Shown: positions 1-6,243, numbered from the stretch's first letter. The stretch is 7,430 nt of DNA from UBA1258 sp963643225 (GCA_963643225.1 CAVIIX010000038.1:1-7430), one strand, 5' to 3'. The notes: generated by a model not told the origin, from the letters alone. Made by a program: numbers and translations.

Positions 1-25
1 ACGTAGTGCCGCTTTTAGTAGAGCC

Positions 26-53
26 GTAGCGAAGCGAATTGCGAATATCATTG
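26..53 (+). repeat. Dispersed 28-bp repeat, copy 1 (upstream of lgt)
   Basis: This segment matches 2561-2588 at 26 of 28 positions; the shared core is ATTGCGAATATCATTG. The two copies lie about 50-60 nt upstream of the real starts of lgt and of the sugar kinase. Both are open in the frame of the downstream gene and read V-A-K/R-R-I-A-N-I-I. A GAAGCG (31-36) can pair with CGCTTC (55-60), so the segment may fold. Its function is unknown. I see the similarity directly; that it is a genome-wide dispersed element is inference. Confidence 0.6.
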
Positions 54-93
54 ACGCTTCACATACCGCTTTGGCGCGCAAGTTTTTATACAT

Positions 94-99
94 GGAGGG
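94..99 (+). promoter_or_regulatory. Ribosome binding site deciding the lgt start
   Basis: GGAGGG lies 4 nt before ATG 104. It favours ATG 104 over the in-frame upstream TTG 71 and ATG 92, neither of which has a comparable site. A start at 104 also puts the conserved first membrane segment (ITIHGYGV) at the expected distance from the N-terminus. Confidence 0.7.
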
Positions 100-103
100 T
101 AAT

Positions 104-892
104 ATGTGGAATGATTGGTTCAGCATCGGATCGATAACGATTCATGGATACGGAGTATGTATAGCGGCAGGCTTGCTGCTTGCATTGTGGCTATGCAGCT
201 ACAGAGCAAAAAAGCAGGGCTTAAATGATGATATCTGCTACGGAATAGTGTTCTGCTCGGCAGTGTTTGGATTTTTAGGCGCGAAGATAATGTACTGCAT
301 TGTAGAGTGGAAGGATTTTATAAAGGATCCCTTATCTTTTATATCTGCAAACGGCTTTGTGGTATACGGTGGCATTACAGGCGGTATTTTAGCTGTATTT
401 ATTTATACAAAGATAAAAAAGGTACGTTTTCTTGATTATTTGGAACTGTGTATGCCTTCAGTTGCACTTGCTCAGGCCTTTGGCCGCATAGGTTGCTTTT
501 GCGCAGGCTGCTGCTACGGAAGAAAAACAGATTCCTGGATAGGTATTACCTTCCATAATTCAAATTATGCTCCCAACAACGTAAGTCTTATCCCTACACA
601 GCTTATTTCAGCAGGAGCCAATTTTGTAAATATGGCACTTCTTTTAGTTATTGCAAAGAAGACAAACAAAAAAGGCACGGTAACGGCATGCTATTTAATT
701 TTCTACAGTATCGGACGATTCTTTATAGAAATGTTAAGAAATGATAGCAGAGGAAGTGTTGGCGCACTTTCAACCGCACAGTTTTACGGAATCTTTAGTT
801 TAGTGCTTGGTATTGCATTTTTGATCTTTGCTTTAAGGAAGGACAAAAATCCTTTAAATGAAGCAAAAGAAGAAGCTGTTATAAAAGAATAA
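104..892 (+). CDS. lgt: Prolipoprotein diacylglyceryl transferase (Lgt family, Cys-rich variant)
   Basis: Integral membrane enzyme, 262 aa, of the family that moves diacylglycerol from phosphatidylglycerol to the lipobox cysteine of prolipoproteins, the first step of lipoprotein maturation. Several hydrophobic segments are visible. Family landmarks in order are ITIHGYGV (11-18), GFVVYGGITGG (84-94), FGRIGCFCAGCCYG (126-139), PTQL (164-167) and the C-terminal GRFFIEMLRNDSRG (204-217). The Arg/Glu motif RFxxExxR is intact. In the Gly-Arg signature, the position that is Asn in E. coli Lgt (N146) is Cys, and the His of the E. coli HGG motif (H103) is Tyr here; this is the Cys-rich variant common in clostridia. 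It stands alone with its own terminator downstream. The family is certain; normal Lgt activity is likely but not proven by the sequence. Confidence 0.88.
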   Translation: MWNDWFSIGSITIHGYGVCIAAGLLLALWLCSYRAKKQGLNDDICYGIVFCSAVFGFLGAKIMYCIVEWKDFIKDPLSFISANGFVVYGGITGGILAVFIYTKIKKVRFLDYLELCMPSVALAQAFGRIGCFCAGCCYGRKTDSWIGITFHNSNYAPNNVSLIPTQLISAGANFVNMALLLVIAKKTNKKGTVTACYLIFYSIGRFFIEMLRNDSRGSVGALSTAQFYGIFSLVLGIAFLIFALRKDKNPLNEAKEEAVIKE

Positions 893-925
893 TTAAAAAG
901 ACCTGGTATATATAGTGGCATAAAG

Positions 926-956
926 AAAGAAGCAGAGGTGAGGCTGCTTCTTTTTT
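926..956 (+). terminator. Rho-independent terminator after lgt, possibly bidirectional
   Basis: A perfect 10-bp stem (AAAGAAGCAG 926-935 with CTGCTTCTTT 944-953) has an 8-nt loop and runs into T954-T956, giving six Ts after the last stem C. It sits 34 nt after the lgt stop. On the minus strand the same hairpin is followed by CTTTAT, so it could also stop transcription coming from the TraX-like gene, which has no other terminator nearer its stop. Confidence 0.8.
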
Positions 957-957
957 G

Positions 958-1346
958 ACCTATAGGAAATTGCGTTGCAATTCCATATAGGTCAAAAAAG
1001 GCACTACGTGCCAATGATGCGCACTCGCGCATAAGGAATATGTCGCCTTAGCGACCGCGCTCGGCGCTTTAGTTTCGCAAGCGAAACTCTTTTATTATAA
1101 ACCTATAGGAAATTGCGTTGCAATTCCATATAGGTCAAAAAAGGCACTACGTGCCAATGATGCGCACTCGCGCATAAGGAATATGTCGCCTTAGCGACCG
1201 CGCTCGGCGCTTTAGTTTCGCAAGCGAAACTCTTTTATTATAAACCTATAGGAAATTGCGTTGCAATTCCATATAGGTCAAAAAAGGCACTACGTGCCAA
1301 TGATGCGCACTCGCGCATAAGGAATATGTCGCCTTAGCGACCGCGC
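958..1346. repeat. 143-bp tandem repeat, 2.7 copies, built from hairpins
   Basis: Units start at 958, 1101 and 1244, exactly 143 bp apart. The third stops after 103 bp. Over the shared length I see no difference between copies. Each unit is a chain of inverted repeats. For copy 1 these are: 958-973/977-992 (14 of 16 paired, loop GTT); GGCAC-TAC-GTGCC 1000-1012; TGCGC-ACTC-GCGCA 1018-1031; GTCGC-CTTA-GCGAC 1042-1055; GCGC-TCG-GCGC 1057-1067; AGTTTCGC-AA-GCGAAACT 1071-1088. It fills most of the 468-bp gap between lgt and the convergent TraX-like gene. There is no convincing ORF. Mechanism and role are unknown; identical copies imply recent duplication or gene conversion. Confidence 0.92.
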
Positions 1347-1360
1347 CTTTTTATTTAATA

Positions 1361-2320
1361 TTAATAGCCAAGAAAGTGTGACACAATGTGAATTAATAAA
1401 ATGTGACAGGGGTAGAAAGCATAAAAGCTATACTTGTTTGTTTTGCCACGTTCACCGTTATAATTTTTAATAAGTATTAAATCAAGTAAAGCGAAAAGCT
1501 CCATGACTGAACTTAATGTTAAGATACATACTGAATATGCAAGGGAGCGTTTCTTATCATTTCTAAATGTATAGGCAATTGCAATTGCAAATATTCCGGC
1601 AGAGCCGTAGTCGGTATTAAGCAAGTCGGCTGCAAAGGCTAAAACCATGGCGGCAAGTAATGACAAAGCATTTATTGATAAATCATTAAAGCTTTTATGC
1701 TTATTTACTAAAATTAAAACAAGAACCGTAATGGCGGCGCCAATGCCGATTATTGTTAATGCTGCAGGAATTGAAGATAAAGAAAAATCCGCATTGTAGG
1801 TAAGGCTTGTAGAAAGATCATATAAATAATAGCCTGTAAAGAGACTGCTTAATATGATGCCTAAATATCCAAGCATCGGCGGAAGCTGTTTTTGATTTAG
1901 GAAATCAGCTGTCCACATAAACAAAAAGCCTAAGAAAATCGTAAAGATTACGTTTTGGTAGCCTGAATAAAAGAACGTATAGTTAAAGGCTAAATTAAAG
2001 GGAATTTCTGCAACAAAGGCAAATATTAAAAGCCTTAAAGCATACTTCCATTTACAGTGAGTGTGGGTAAAGCCTTCTACCAGCATAAAGATGAATAAGG
2101 GGAACGCAAGCCTTCCTATAAGACGCATTGCAGCGTACAGATAGTAGATATTACCGTATTTTGCAAGGAATGAATAGCTGTCCTCGAGGGTGGCTATATT
2201 ATAGTAGCCGTGTGCCGCCAGGTAGCGTTCAAGGAACACAGCCGCTGTGTGATCGATGAACATTGAGATGCAGGCTATTATTTTAATTCCGGCACCTGTT
2301 ATTCCCTTCTTTTCTTTCAT
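1361..2320 (-). CDS. TraX family membrane protein
   Basis: Polytopic membrane protein of 319 aa with many hydrophobic helices and little soluble sequence. It matches the TraX family, named after the F-plasmid protein that acetylates pilin. Visible family motifs are IKIIACISMFIDH (12-24), RLIGRLAFPLFIFMLVEGF (66-84), the Lys/Arg-rich segment KYALRLLIFAFVAEIPFNL (92-110), NVIFTIFLG (123-131) and a C-terminal YPCHILLIH (303-311). In chromosomal firmicute copies the substrate is unknown; acetyl transfer to a surface or envelope molecule is inference from the founding member. The start is supported by GAGGAGG about 7 nt upstream (2328-2334 on the plus strand). It is transcribed convergently with lgt and divergently from the pentose genes, as a single-gene unit. 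No pilus or conjugation genes are nearby. Confidence 0.85.
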   Translation of the reverse strand: MKEKKGITGAGIKIIACISMFIDHTAAVFLERYLAAHGYYNIATLEDSYSFLAKYGNIYYLYAAMRLIGRLAFPLFIFMLVEGFTHTHCKWKYALRLLIFAFVAEIPFNLAFNYTFFYSGYQNVIFTIFLGFLFMWTADFLNQKQLPPMLGYLGIILSSLFTGYYLYDLSTSLTYNADFSLSSIPAALTIIGIGAAITVLVLILVNKHKSFNDLSINALSLLAAMVLAFAADLLNTDYGSAGIFAIAIAYTFRNDKKRSLAYSVCILTLSSVMELFALLDLILIKNYNGERGKTNKYSFYAFYPCHILLIHIVSHFLGY

Positions 2321-2351
2321 TTTTGAGTCCTCCTCATAGATTACTAAAAAA

Positions 2352-2380
2352 AGAATACTTCAAAAGAAAAAGCCTGTAAA
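2352..2380 (-). promoter_or_regulatory. Sigma-A type promoter of the TraX-like gene
   Basis: Read on the minus strand, TTTACA (-35, 5 of 6 consensus) is followed after exactly 17 nt by TATTCT (-10, 4 of 6). Transcription would start near 2345, giving a short leader of about 25 nt that contains the GAGGAGG ribosome binding site. Confidence 0.55.
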
Positions 2381-2410
2381 TCGGGTTTTAAAACAATTTA
2401 GACATATTTA

Positions 2411-2426
2411 ATTTGTTTAGACAAGT
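2411..2426. promoter_or_regulatory. Candidate AraR-type operator
   Basis: ATTTGT-TTAG-ACAAGT is a 6+4+6 near-palindrome with the same half-site and spacing design as the AraR boxes of Bacillus subtilis (ATTTGT n4 ACAAAT type). An additional half-site, AACTTGT, lies at 2436-2442 and forms a second inverted repeat with ACAAGTT 2421-2427 (8-nt gap). The site lies between the divergent TraX-like and kinase genes, upstream of an arabinose-type operon, which is where such a repressor site would be expected. No araR gene is in the window, so the regulator is inferred. Confidence 0.4.
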
Positions 2427-2464
2427 TACATACACAACTTGTTTGGTAGTTGTAGGAGTATTCG

Positions 2465-2493
2465 TTGACTTTAATAAAGGAAAAGGCTAATCT
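2465..2493 (+). promoter_or_regulatory. Possible promoter of the pentose operon
   Basis: TTGACT (5 of 6 for -35) is followed after 17 nt by TAATCT, a weak -10 (3 of 6). A 14-bp palindrome TCTTGT-AG-ACAAGA (2491-2504) overlaps the -10 and start region and shares the TTGT/ACAA half-sites of the upstream operator candidate, so it could be a second regulator contact. A weaker alternative -10, TTTAAT at 2407-2412, overlaps the first operator. Neither is decisive. Confidence 0.3.
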
Positions 2494-2560
2494 TGTAGAC
2501 AAGAAAACAAACAACCAGCCTATAACCTGTGCGTTTGAAAAAATGAAAATGAACAGGCAT

Positions 2561-2588
2561 GTAGCGAGGCGGATTGCGAATATCATTG
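2561..2588 (+). repeat. Dispersed 28-bp repeat, copy 2 (upstream of the sugar kinase)
   Basis: This is the second copy of the 26-53 repeat, with two A-to-G differences. GTAGC at its 5' end can pair with GCTAC just beyond its 3' end, so this copy would form a stem with a long loop in the kinase leader. It is in frame with the kinase, but no ribosome binding site supports translation from the ATGs upstream. Confidence 0.6.
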
Positions 2589-2634
2589 GCTACAAATGTA
2601 AAAGAACGAGGAAGCGTAAAAACATATGCAGAAT

Positions 2635-2640
2635 AGGAGG
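2635..2640 (+). promoter_or_regulatory. Ribosome binding site deciding the kinase start
   Basis: A full AGGAGG lies 7 nt before ATG 2648. It rejects the longer in-frame reading from 2465, whose first 61 residues are Lys/Arg-rich and unlike any FGGY kinase. Confidence 0.85.
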
Positions 2641-2647
2641 ATTACAA

Positions 2648-4255
2648 ATGGGTTATTCAAATGAGGAAATTAAGAAATTAATCGAAGACGGAAGGGCAGT
2701 GCTTGGTATAGAATTCGGCTCTACAAGAATCAAGGCGGTTATGGTGGATGATAAAAGCCGTCCCATTGCCCAGGGCAGCTTTGAATGGGAAAACCATTTG
2801 GACAACGGCATCTGGACATATCCAATGGAAGAAATTCATTCAGGCTTTAAGGCATGCTACTCCGATTTAAGGAAGGACGTTAAGGCTCAGTACGGTGTGG
2901 GAATTAAGAGGCTTGCGGCTATCGGTATAAGCGCAATGATGCATGGATATCTTGTATTTGATAAAAACGGTAAATTGCTTGTACCCTTCCGTACCTGGAG
3001 AAATACAATTACTGAAGAGGCAGCAGCCAAATTAACAAGGGAATTTAATTATAATATTCCTCAGCGCTGGAGCATTGCACATCTTTATCAGGCTATTTTA
3101 AATAAGGAAAGCCATGTAAGGGATATTGCCTTCCAGACTACTCTTGCAGGCTACATTCACTGGATGCTTACAGGAGAAAAGGTAATGGGTGTAGGCGAAG
3201 CTTCAGGTATGTTCCCGATTGATCCTGCCACAAAGAATTTTGATGCTGAAATGGTATCTAAATTCGACACTTTACTTAAAAAAGAAGGAATGCCCTATAA
3301 TTTAAAGGAAATTTTCCCTAAGGTGCTTGTAGCAGGTGAAAATGCAGGGGTATTAACAAAGGAAGGCGCAGCCTTCATAGATGAATCCGGTGAGCTTGAA
3401 GCAGGTATTCCCATCGCACCCTGTGAGGGCGATGCAGGAACAGGTATGGCTGCCACAAATGCAGTAAAGGTGCGCACGGGTAATGTGTCTGCAGGCACGT
3501 CGGTATTTGCAATGGTAGTACTTGAAAAGCAGCTTTCAAGAGTATATGAAGAGGTTGACCTTGTGACAACTCCGGCCGGTGATCTTGTCGGTATGATTCA
3601 CTGTAACAACTGTACTTCCGATCTTAACGCATGGGTTAACTTATTTAAGGAAAGCCTTGAAGCTTACGGCATAACAGTAGATATGACAAAGCTTTTCGGT
3701 ACTTTATACAACAAGGCTCTTGAAGGAGAGAAAAATTGCGGTGGTTTAATTTCCTTTAATTATTTTTCGGGAGAAGGTGTTACAAAATTTGATGAAGGAA
3801 GACCTTTGTTTGTGAGAGAGCAGAATGCCAACATGAATCTTGCAAACTTTATGAGAACTCACCTCTATGCATCATTAGCAACTCTTAAACTGGGTTGTGA
3901 TATTATGCTTAAGGAGGAAGGCGTAAGGGTTGATTCCATTACCGGTCACGGCGGTTTATTCAAGACCAAGGGCGTAGGACAGTCAATTCTTGCTGCAGCC
4001 TTAAATGCACCTGTTTCTGTAATGGAAACGGCAGGTGAAGGCGGTGCATGGGGCATGGCTGTACTTGCTTCCTACATGGTGCAGAAGGAGGCAAAAGAAA
4101 CCTTGTCTGATTACCTTGATAACAAAGTATTCACAGGCATGAAGAAGGAAACCATTGCTCCCAATCAAGAAGATGCAAAGGGATTTGATGAATATATCGT
4201 AGCGTATAAAAGAGCAATTGAAGCAGAAAGGGCAGCTATTAAGGCTGTAAAATAA
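2648..4255 (+). CDS. FGGY-family carbohydrate kinase, probable L-ribulokinase (AraK-like)
   Basis: Cytoplasmic sugar kinase, 535 aa, with both FGGY domains complete. Landmarks are the N-terminal phosphate-binding loop VLGIEFGSTRIKAV (18-31), a sugar-site segment FRTWRNT (114-120), EGDAGTGMA (260-268) with D262 as likely catalytic base, GTS (283-285) opening the second domain, and the adenosine-binding GHGGLF (433-438) plus AGEGGAWGMA (462-471). The usual Asp of the first loop (DxGT) is Glu here, as I recall for the clostridial subfamily with IELGSTRIKA. Its stop is 2 nt before araD, so the substrate is most likely L-ribulose, giving L-ribulose 5-phosphate. The sequence is unlike classical AraB. 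It resembles the non-orthologous ribulokinase AraK described in Clostridium acetobutylicum, a match made from memory. Xylulokinase is the main alternative. Expression is probably controlled by the operator candidate at 2411-2426. Confidence 0.85.
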   Translation: MGYSNEEIKKLIEDGRAVLGIEFGSTRIKAVMVDDKSRPIAQGSFEWENHLDNGIWTYPMEEIHSGFKACYSDLRKDVKAQYGVGIKRLAAIGISAMMHGYLVFDKNGKLLVPFRTWRNTITEEAAAKLTREFNYNIPQRWSIAHLYQAILNKESHVRDIAFQTTLAGYIHWMLTGEKVMGVGEASGMFPIDPATKNFDAEMVSKFDTLLKKEGMPYNLKEIFPKVLVAGENAGVLTKEGAAFIDESGELEAGIPIAPCEGDAGTGMAATNAVKVRTGNVSAGTSVFAMVVLEKQLSRVYEEVDLVTTPAGDLVGMIHCNNCTSDLNAWVNLFKESLEAYGITVDMTKLFGTLYNKALEGEKNCGGLISFNYFSGEGVTKFDEGRPLFVREQNANMNLANFMRTHLYASLATLKLGCDIMLKEEGVRVDSITGHGGLFKTKGVGQSILAAALNAPVSVMETAGEGGAWGMAVLASYMVQKEAKETLSDYLDNKVFTGMKKETIAPNQEDAKGFDEYIVAYKRAIEAERAAIKAVK

Positions 4256-4257
4256 AA

Positions 4258-4944
4258 ATGTTAGAAGAATTAAAAAAACAGGTATATGAAGCAAACATGC
4301 TGCTTCCTCAATATGGTCTTGTTACCTTTACCTGGGGTAACGTAAGTGCCATTGACAGAGAATCGGGTCTTTTCGTAATTAAACCAAGTGGTGTCGATTA
4401 TGAAAAGCTGTCACCGGAAGATATGGTGGTAATGAATTTAAAGGGAGAAAGGGTAGAAGGAAGCTATAATCCTTCATCTGATACCCCCACTCATTTGGAG
4501 CTTTACAAGGCATTTCCCAAAATGGGCGGGATAGTACACACTCATTCTTCCTATGCTACAAGCTGGGCACAGTCAGGCAGAAGCATTCCCTGCTATGGCA
4601 CTACCCACGCAGATTATATTTACGGTACGGTTCCCTGCTTAAGATGCTTAAATAAAGAAGAAATAGACGAAGCCTATGAAACAAATACAGGTCTTTTAAT
4701 CGTTGACTATTTTAAAGATAAGGAATATATGGCCGTTCCTGCAGTGCTTTGTAAAAACCATGGTCCCTTTACCTGGGGCAAGGATGCTCATGAGGCAGTT
4801 CACAATGCTGTGGTTTTAGAGGAAGTAGCCAAGATGGCTTACAGAACGGAGCTTATTAATCCGGAAGTTAAACCTGCTCCAACAGAGCTTCAGGACAAGC
4901 ACTACTATAGAAAGCATGGTGAAAAGGCATACTATGGGCAGTAG
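4258..4944 (+). CDS. araD: L-ribulose-5-phosphate 4-epimerase
   Basis: Class II aldolase/epimerase of 228 aa (E. coli AraD is 231), collinear with it from MLEELK to the C-terminal AYYGQ. It converts L-ribulose 5-phosphate to D-xylulose 5-phosphate. Visible active-site parts are TWGNVSAIDR (25-34), KPSG (42-45), SSDTPTH (73-79), the zinc ligands H94 and H96 in VHTHS and H168 in NHGP, TTHADY (115-120) with D119 as proton donor, and Y226 equivalent to catalytic Tyr229. It starts 2 nt after the kinase stop with only a weak AAGG upstream, suggesting translational coupling. The last codons and TAG stop (4930-4944) are also the first part of the downstream hairpin array, so the catalytic tyrosine codon lies inside a repeat arm. 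Confidence 0.96.
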   Translation: MLEELKKQVYEANMLLPQYGLVTFTWGNVSAIDRESGLFVIKPSGVDYEKLSPEDMVVMNLKGERVEGSYNPSSDTPTHLELYKAFPKMGGIVHTHSSYATSWAQSGRSIPCYGTTHADYIYGTVPCLRCLNKEEIDEAYETNTGLLIVDYFKDKEYMAVPAVLCKNHGPFTWGKDAHEAVHNAVVLEEVAKMAYRTELINPEVKPAPTELQDKHYYRKHGEKAYYGQ

Positions 4945-5294
4945 CCCATAGTCGAATACTATGGGCAGTAGCCCATAGTCGAATACTATGGGCAGTAGCC
5001 CATAGTCGAATACTATGGGCAGTAGCCCATAGTCGAATACTATGGGCAGTAGCCCATAGTCGAATACTATGGGCAGTAGCCCATAGTCGAATACTATGGG
5101 CAATAGCCCATAGTCGAATACTATGGGCAGTAGCCCATAGTCGTGTACTATTGGCAATAGCCCATAGTCGAATACTATTGGCAATAGCCCATAGTCGAAT
5201 ACTATTGGCAAAGCCAATAGTCGTGTACTATTGGCAAAGCCAATAGTCGTGTACTATTGGCAAAGCCCATAGTCGTGTAATATTGGCAAAAGCC
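4930..5294. repeat. Tandem hairpin array seeded by the araD 3' end
   Basis: There are ten 27-bp units (starts 4930, 4957, 4984, 5011, 5038, 5065, 5092, 5119, 5146, 5173), three 26-bp units (5200, 5226, 5252) and a decayed part unit (5278-5294). Units 1-6 are identical. Each consists of TACTATGGG, CAGTAGCCC and ATAGTCGAA in order, and folds as ACTATGGGC / GCCCATAGT (9 bp) around AGTA. Distal units change to ACTATTGGC / GCCAATAGT around AAA, and the linker changes from CGAAT to CGTGT. Unit 1 is the araD codons Tyr-Tyr-Gly-Gln-stop plus 12 nt. The array fills most of the 465-bp gap between araD and transketolase. It is not a CRISPR array because there are no unique spacers. Possible roles are mRNA 3'-end protection, partial termination or a protein-binding array; none is shown. 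Confidence 0.95.
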
Positions 5295-5409
5295 TGAAAA
5301 AGATAGCAAGAATTGATAAAAAATTAGCATAACAATAAATGGACGAATTTTTCTTTCTATGCTACCCTAAACACGGATAAATAATTTTTTTATAATATAA
5401 GGAGGCATC
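5295..5409 (+). promoter_or_regulatory. Leader region of transketolase, with ribosome binding site
   Basis: AT-rich stretch after the hairpin array. AAGGAGG (5399-5405) lies 4 nt before ATG 5410 and is a strong ribosome binding site. TTGATA (5313-5318) could be a -35, but the region 17 nt on (TAAATG) is a poor -10, so a separate promoter is uncertain. TAGCATA (5325-5331) can pair with TATGCTA (5358-5364). I see no T-rich terminator between araD and transketolase, so read-through from the kinase-araD transcript is possible. Confidence 0.45.
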
Positions 5410-6243
5410 ATGACTAACTTAGAACTTCAGAAAATGGCCAACGAAGTTCGTAAAGGTATCGTGACAAGCACACATTCAGCAAAGTGCGGTCATCCAGGCG
5501 GATCCTTATCTGCTGCAGATATCTATACGTATCTTTATTTTGAAGAAATGAACATTGATCCAAAGAATCCTTCAAAGGAAGATCGTGACAGATTTGTTCT
5601 TTCAAAGGGACATACCGCTCCCGGTTTATATTCAGCTCTTGCAAACAGAGGCTTCTTCCCGGTTGAAGATCTTACTACCTTAAGAAAACTCGGTTCTTAT
5701 TTACAGGGTCATCCCAATACACACATTCCCGGTGTTGATATGGCATCCGGTTCTTTAGGACAGGGCATTTCAGCAGCGGTAGGAATGGCTCTGGGTGCAA
5801 AGCTTACGGGCAAAGAAAACAGAGTATACACCTTAATTGGTGATGGTGAAGCAGAAGAAGGTCAGGTATGGGAAGCTGCAATGTTTGCAGGACATAGAAA
5901 GCTTGATAATCTCTGTGTCATCTTAGACTATAACGGACTTCAGATTGACGGTAAGCTTGAGGATGTCTGCTCGGCAGAACCTTTTGCAGATAAATTCAAG
6001 GCATTCCGTTTTCACGTAATTGAAATTGATGCTCATGATTTTGACCAGATTCGTGCAGCCTTCAAGGAAGCAAGAGAAACAAAGGGTCAGCCCACAATCA
6101 TCATTGCTCATTCCTTAAAGGGTAAGGGCGTATCCTTCATGGAAGGCTCTATTGACTGGCACGGAAAGGCACCTAACGATGAACAGTATGCCATCGCTAT
6201 GGAAGAACTTGAAAAGAGAGGTGAAGCATTATGTCAGATGTAG
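5410..6243 (+). CDS. tkt: Transketolase, N-terminal subunit
   Basis: 277 aa, covering the thiamine-diphosphate-binding (PP) domain only. With its partner it transfers two-carbon ketol units between pentose, tetrose and hexose phosphates in the non-oxidative pentose phosphate pathway. Visible are GHPGGSLS (27-34), LSKGHTAPGLY (64-74), GSLGQG (114-119), the diphosphate and Mg2+ motif GDGEAEEGQVWEA (144-156) ending with LDYNGLQIDG (172-181), and SLKGKG with W250-HGKAP (235-255). A single-chain transketolase runs to about 620-670 aa, so this is half of a split enzyme, a normal arrangement in many Firmicutes and archaea rather than a truncation. Its last 13 nt overlap the next gene, giving tightly coupled equimolar synthesis. 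Placed after araD, it uses the xylulose 5-phosphate AraD makes. Confidence 0.95.
   Translation: MTNLELQKMANEVRKGIVTSTHSAKCGHPGGSLSAADIYTYLYFEEMNIDPKNPSKEDRDRFVLSKGHTAPGLYSALANRGFFPVEDLTTLRKLGSYLQGHPNTHIPGVDMASGSLGQGISAAVGMALGAKLTGKENRVYTLIGDGEAEEGQVWEAAMFAGHRKLDNLCVILDYNGLQIDGKLEDVCSAEPFADKFKAFRFHVIEIDAHDFDQIRAAFKEARETKGQPTIIIAHSLKGKGVSFMEGSIDWHGKAPNDEQYAIAMEELEKRGEALCQM

Noticed and set aside
71..103. Longer Lgt starting at TTG 71 or ATG 92
   Set aside because: GGAGGG lies just before ATG 104, and the conserved first segment begins right after it.
784..1032. 82-residue minus-strand ORF across the lgt end and terminator
   Set aside because: It overlaps lgt, the terminator and the repeat, and has no recognisable motif or ribosome binding site.
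2465..2647. N-terminal extension of the kinase by 61 residues
   Set aside because: No ribosome binding site before 2465, Lys/Arg-rich sequence unlike the family, and an AGGAGG correctly placed for ATG 2648.
4816..5217. Minus-strand reading frame with a nine-residue repeat (FDYGLLPIV) through the array and into araD
   Set aside because: The 27-bp unit is nine codons, so an open frame is automatic once one unit lacks a stop. It has no supported start, runs antisense into araD, and the 26-bp units would shift it.
4930..5294. CRISPR array
   Set aside because: Units are contiguous with a fixed 5-6 nt linker; there are no unique spacers and no cas genes.
5325..5364. TAGCATA/TATGCTA stem in the transketolase leader as a riboswitch or attenuator
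   Set aside because: Only seven A/T-rich pairs around a 26-nt loop, with no known aptamer features.
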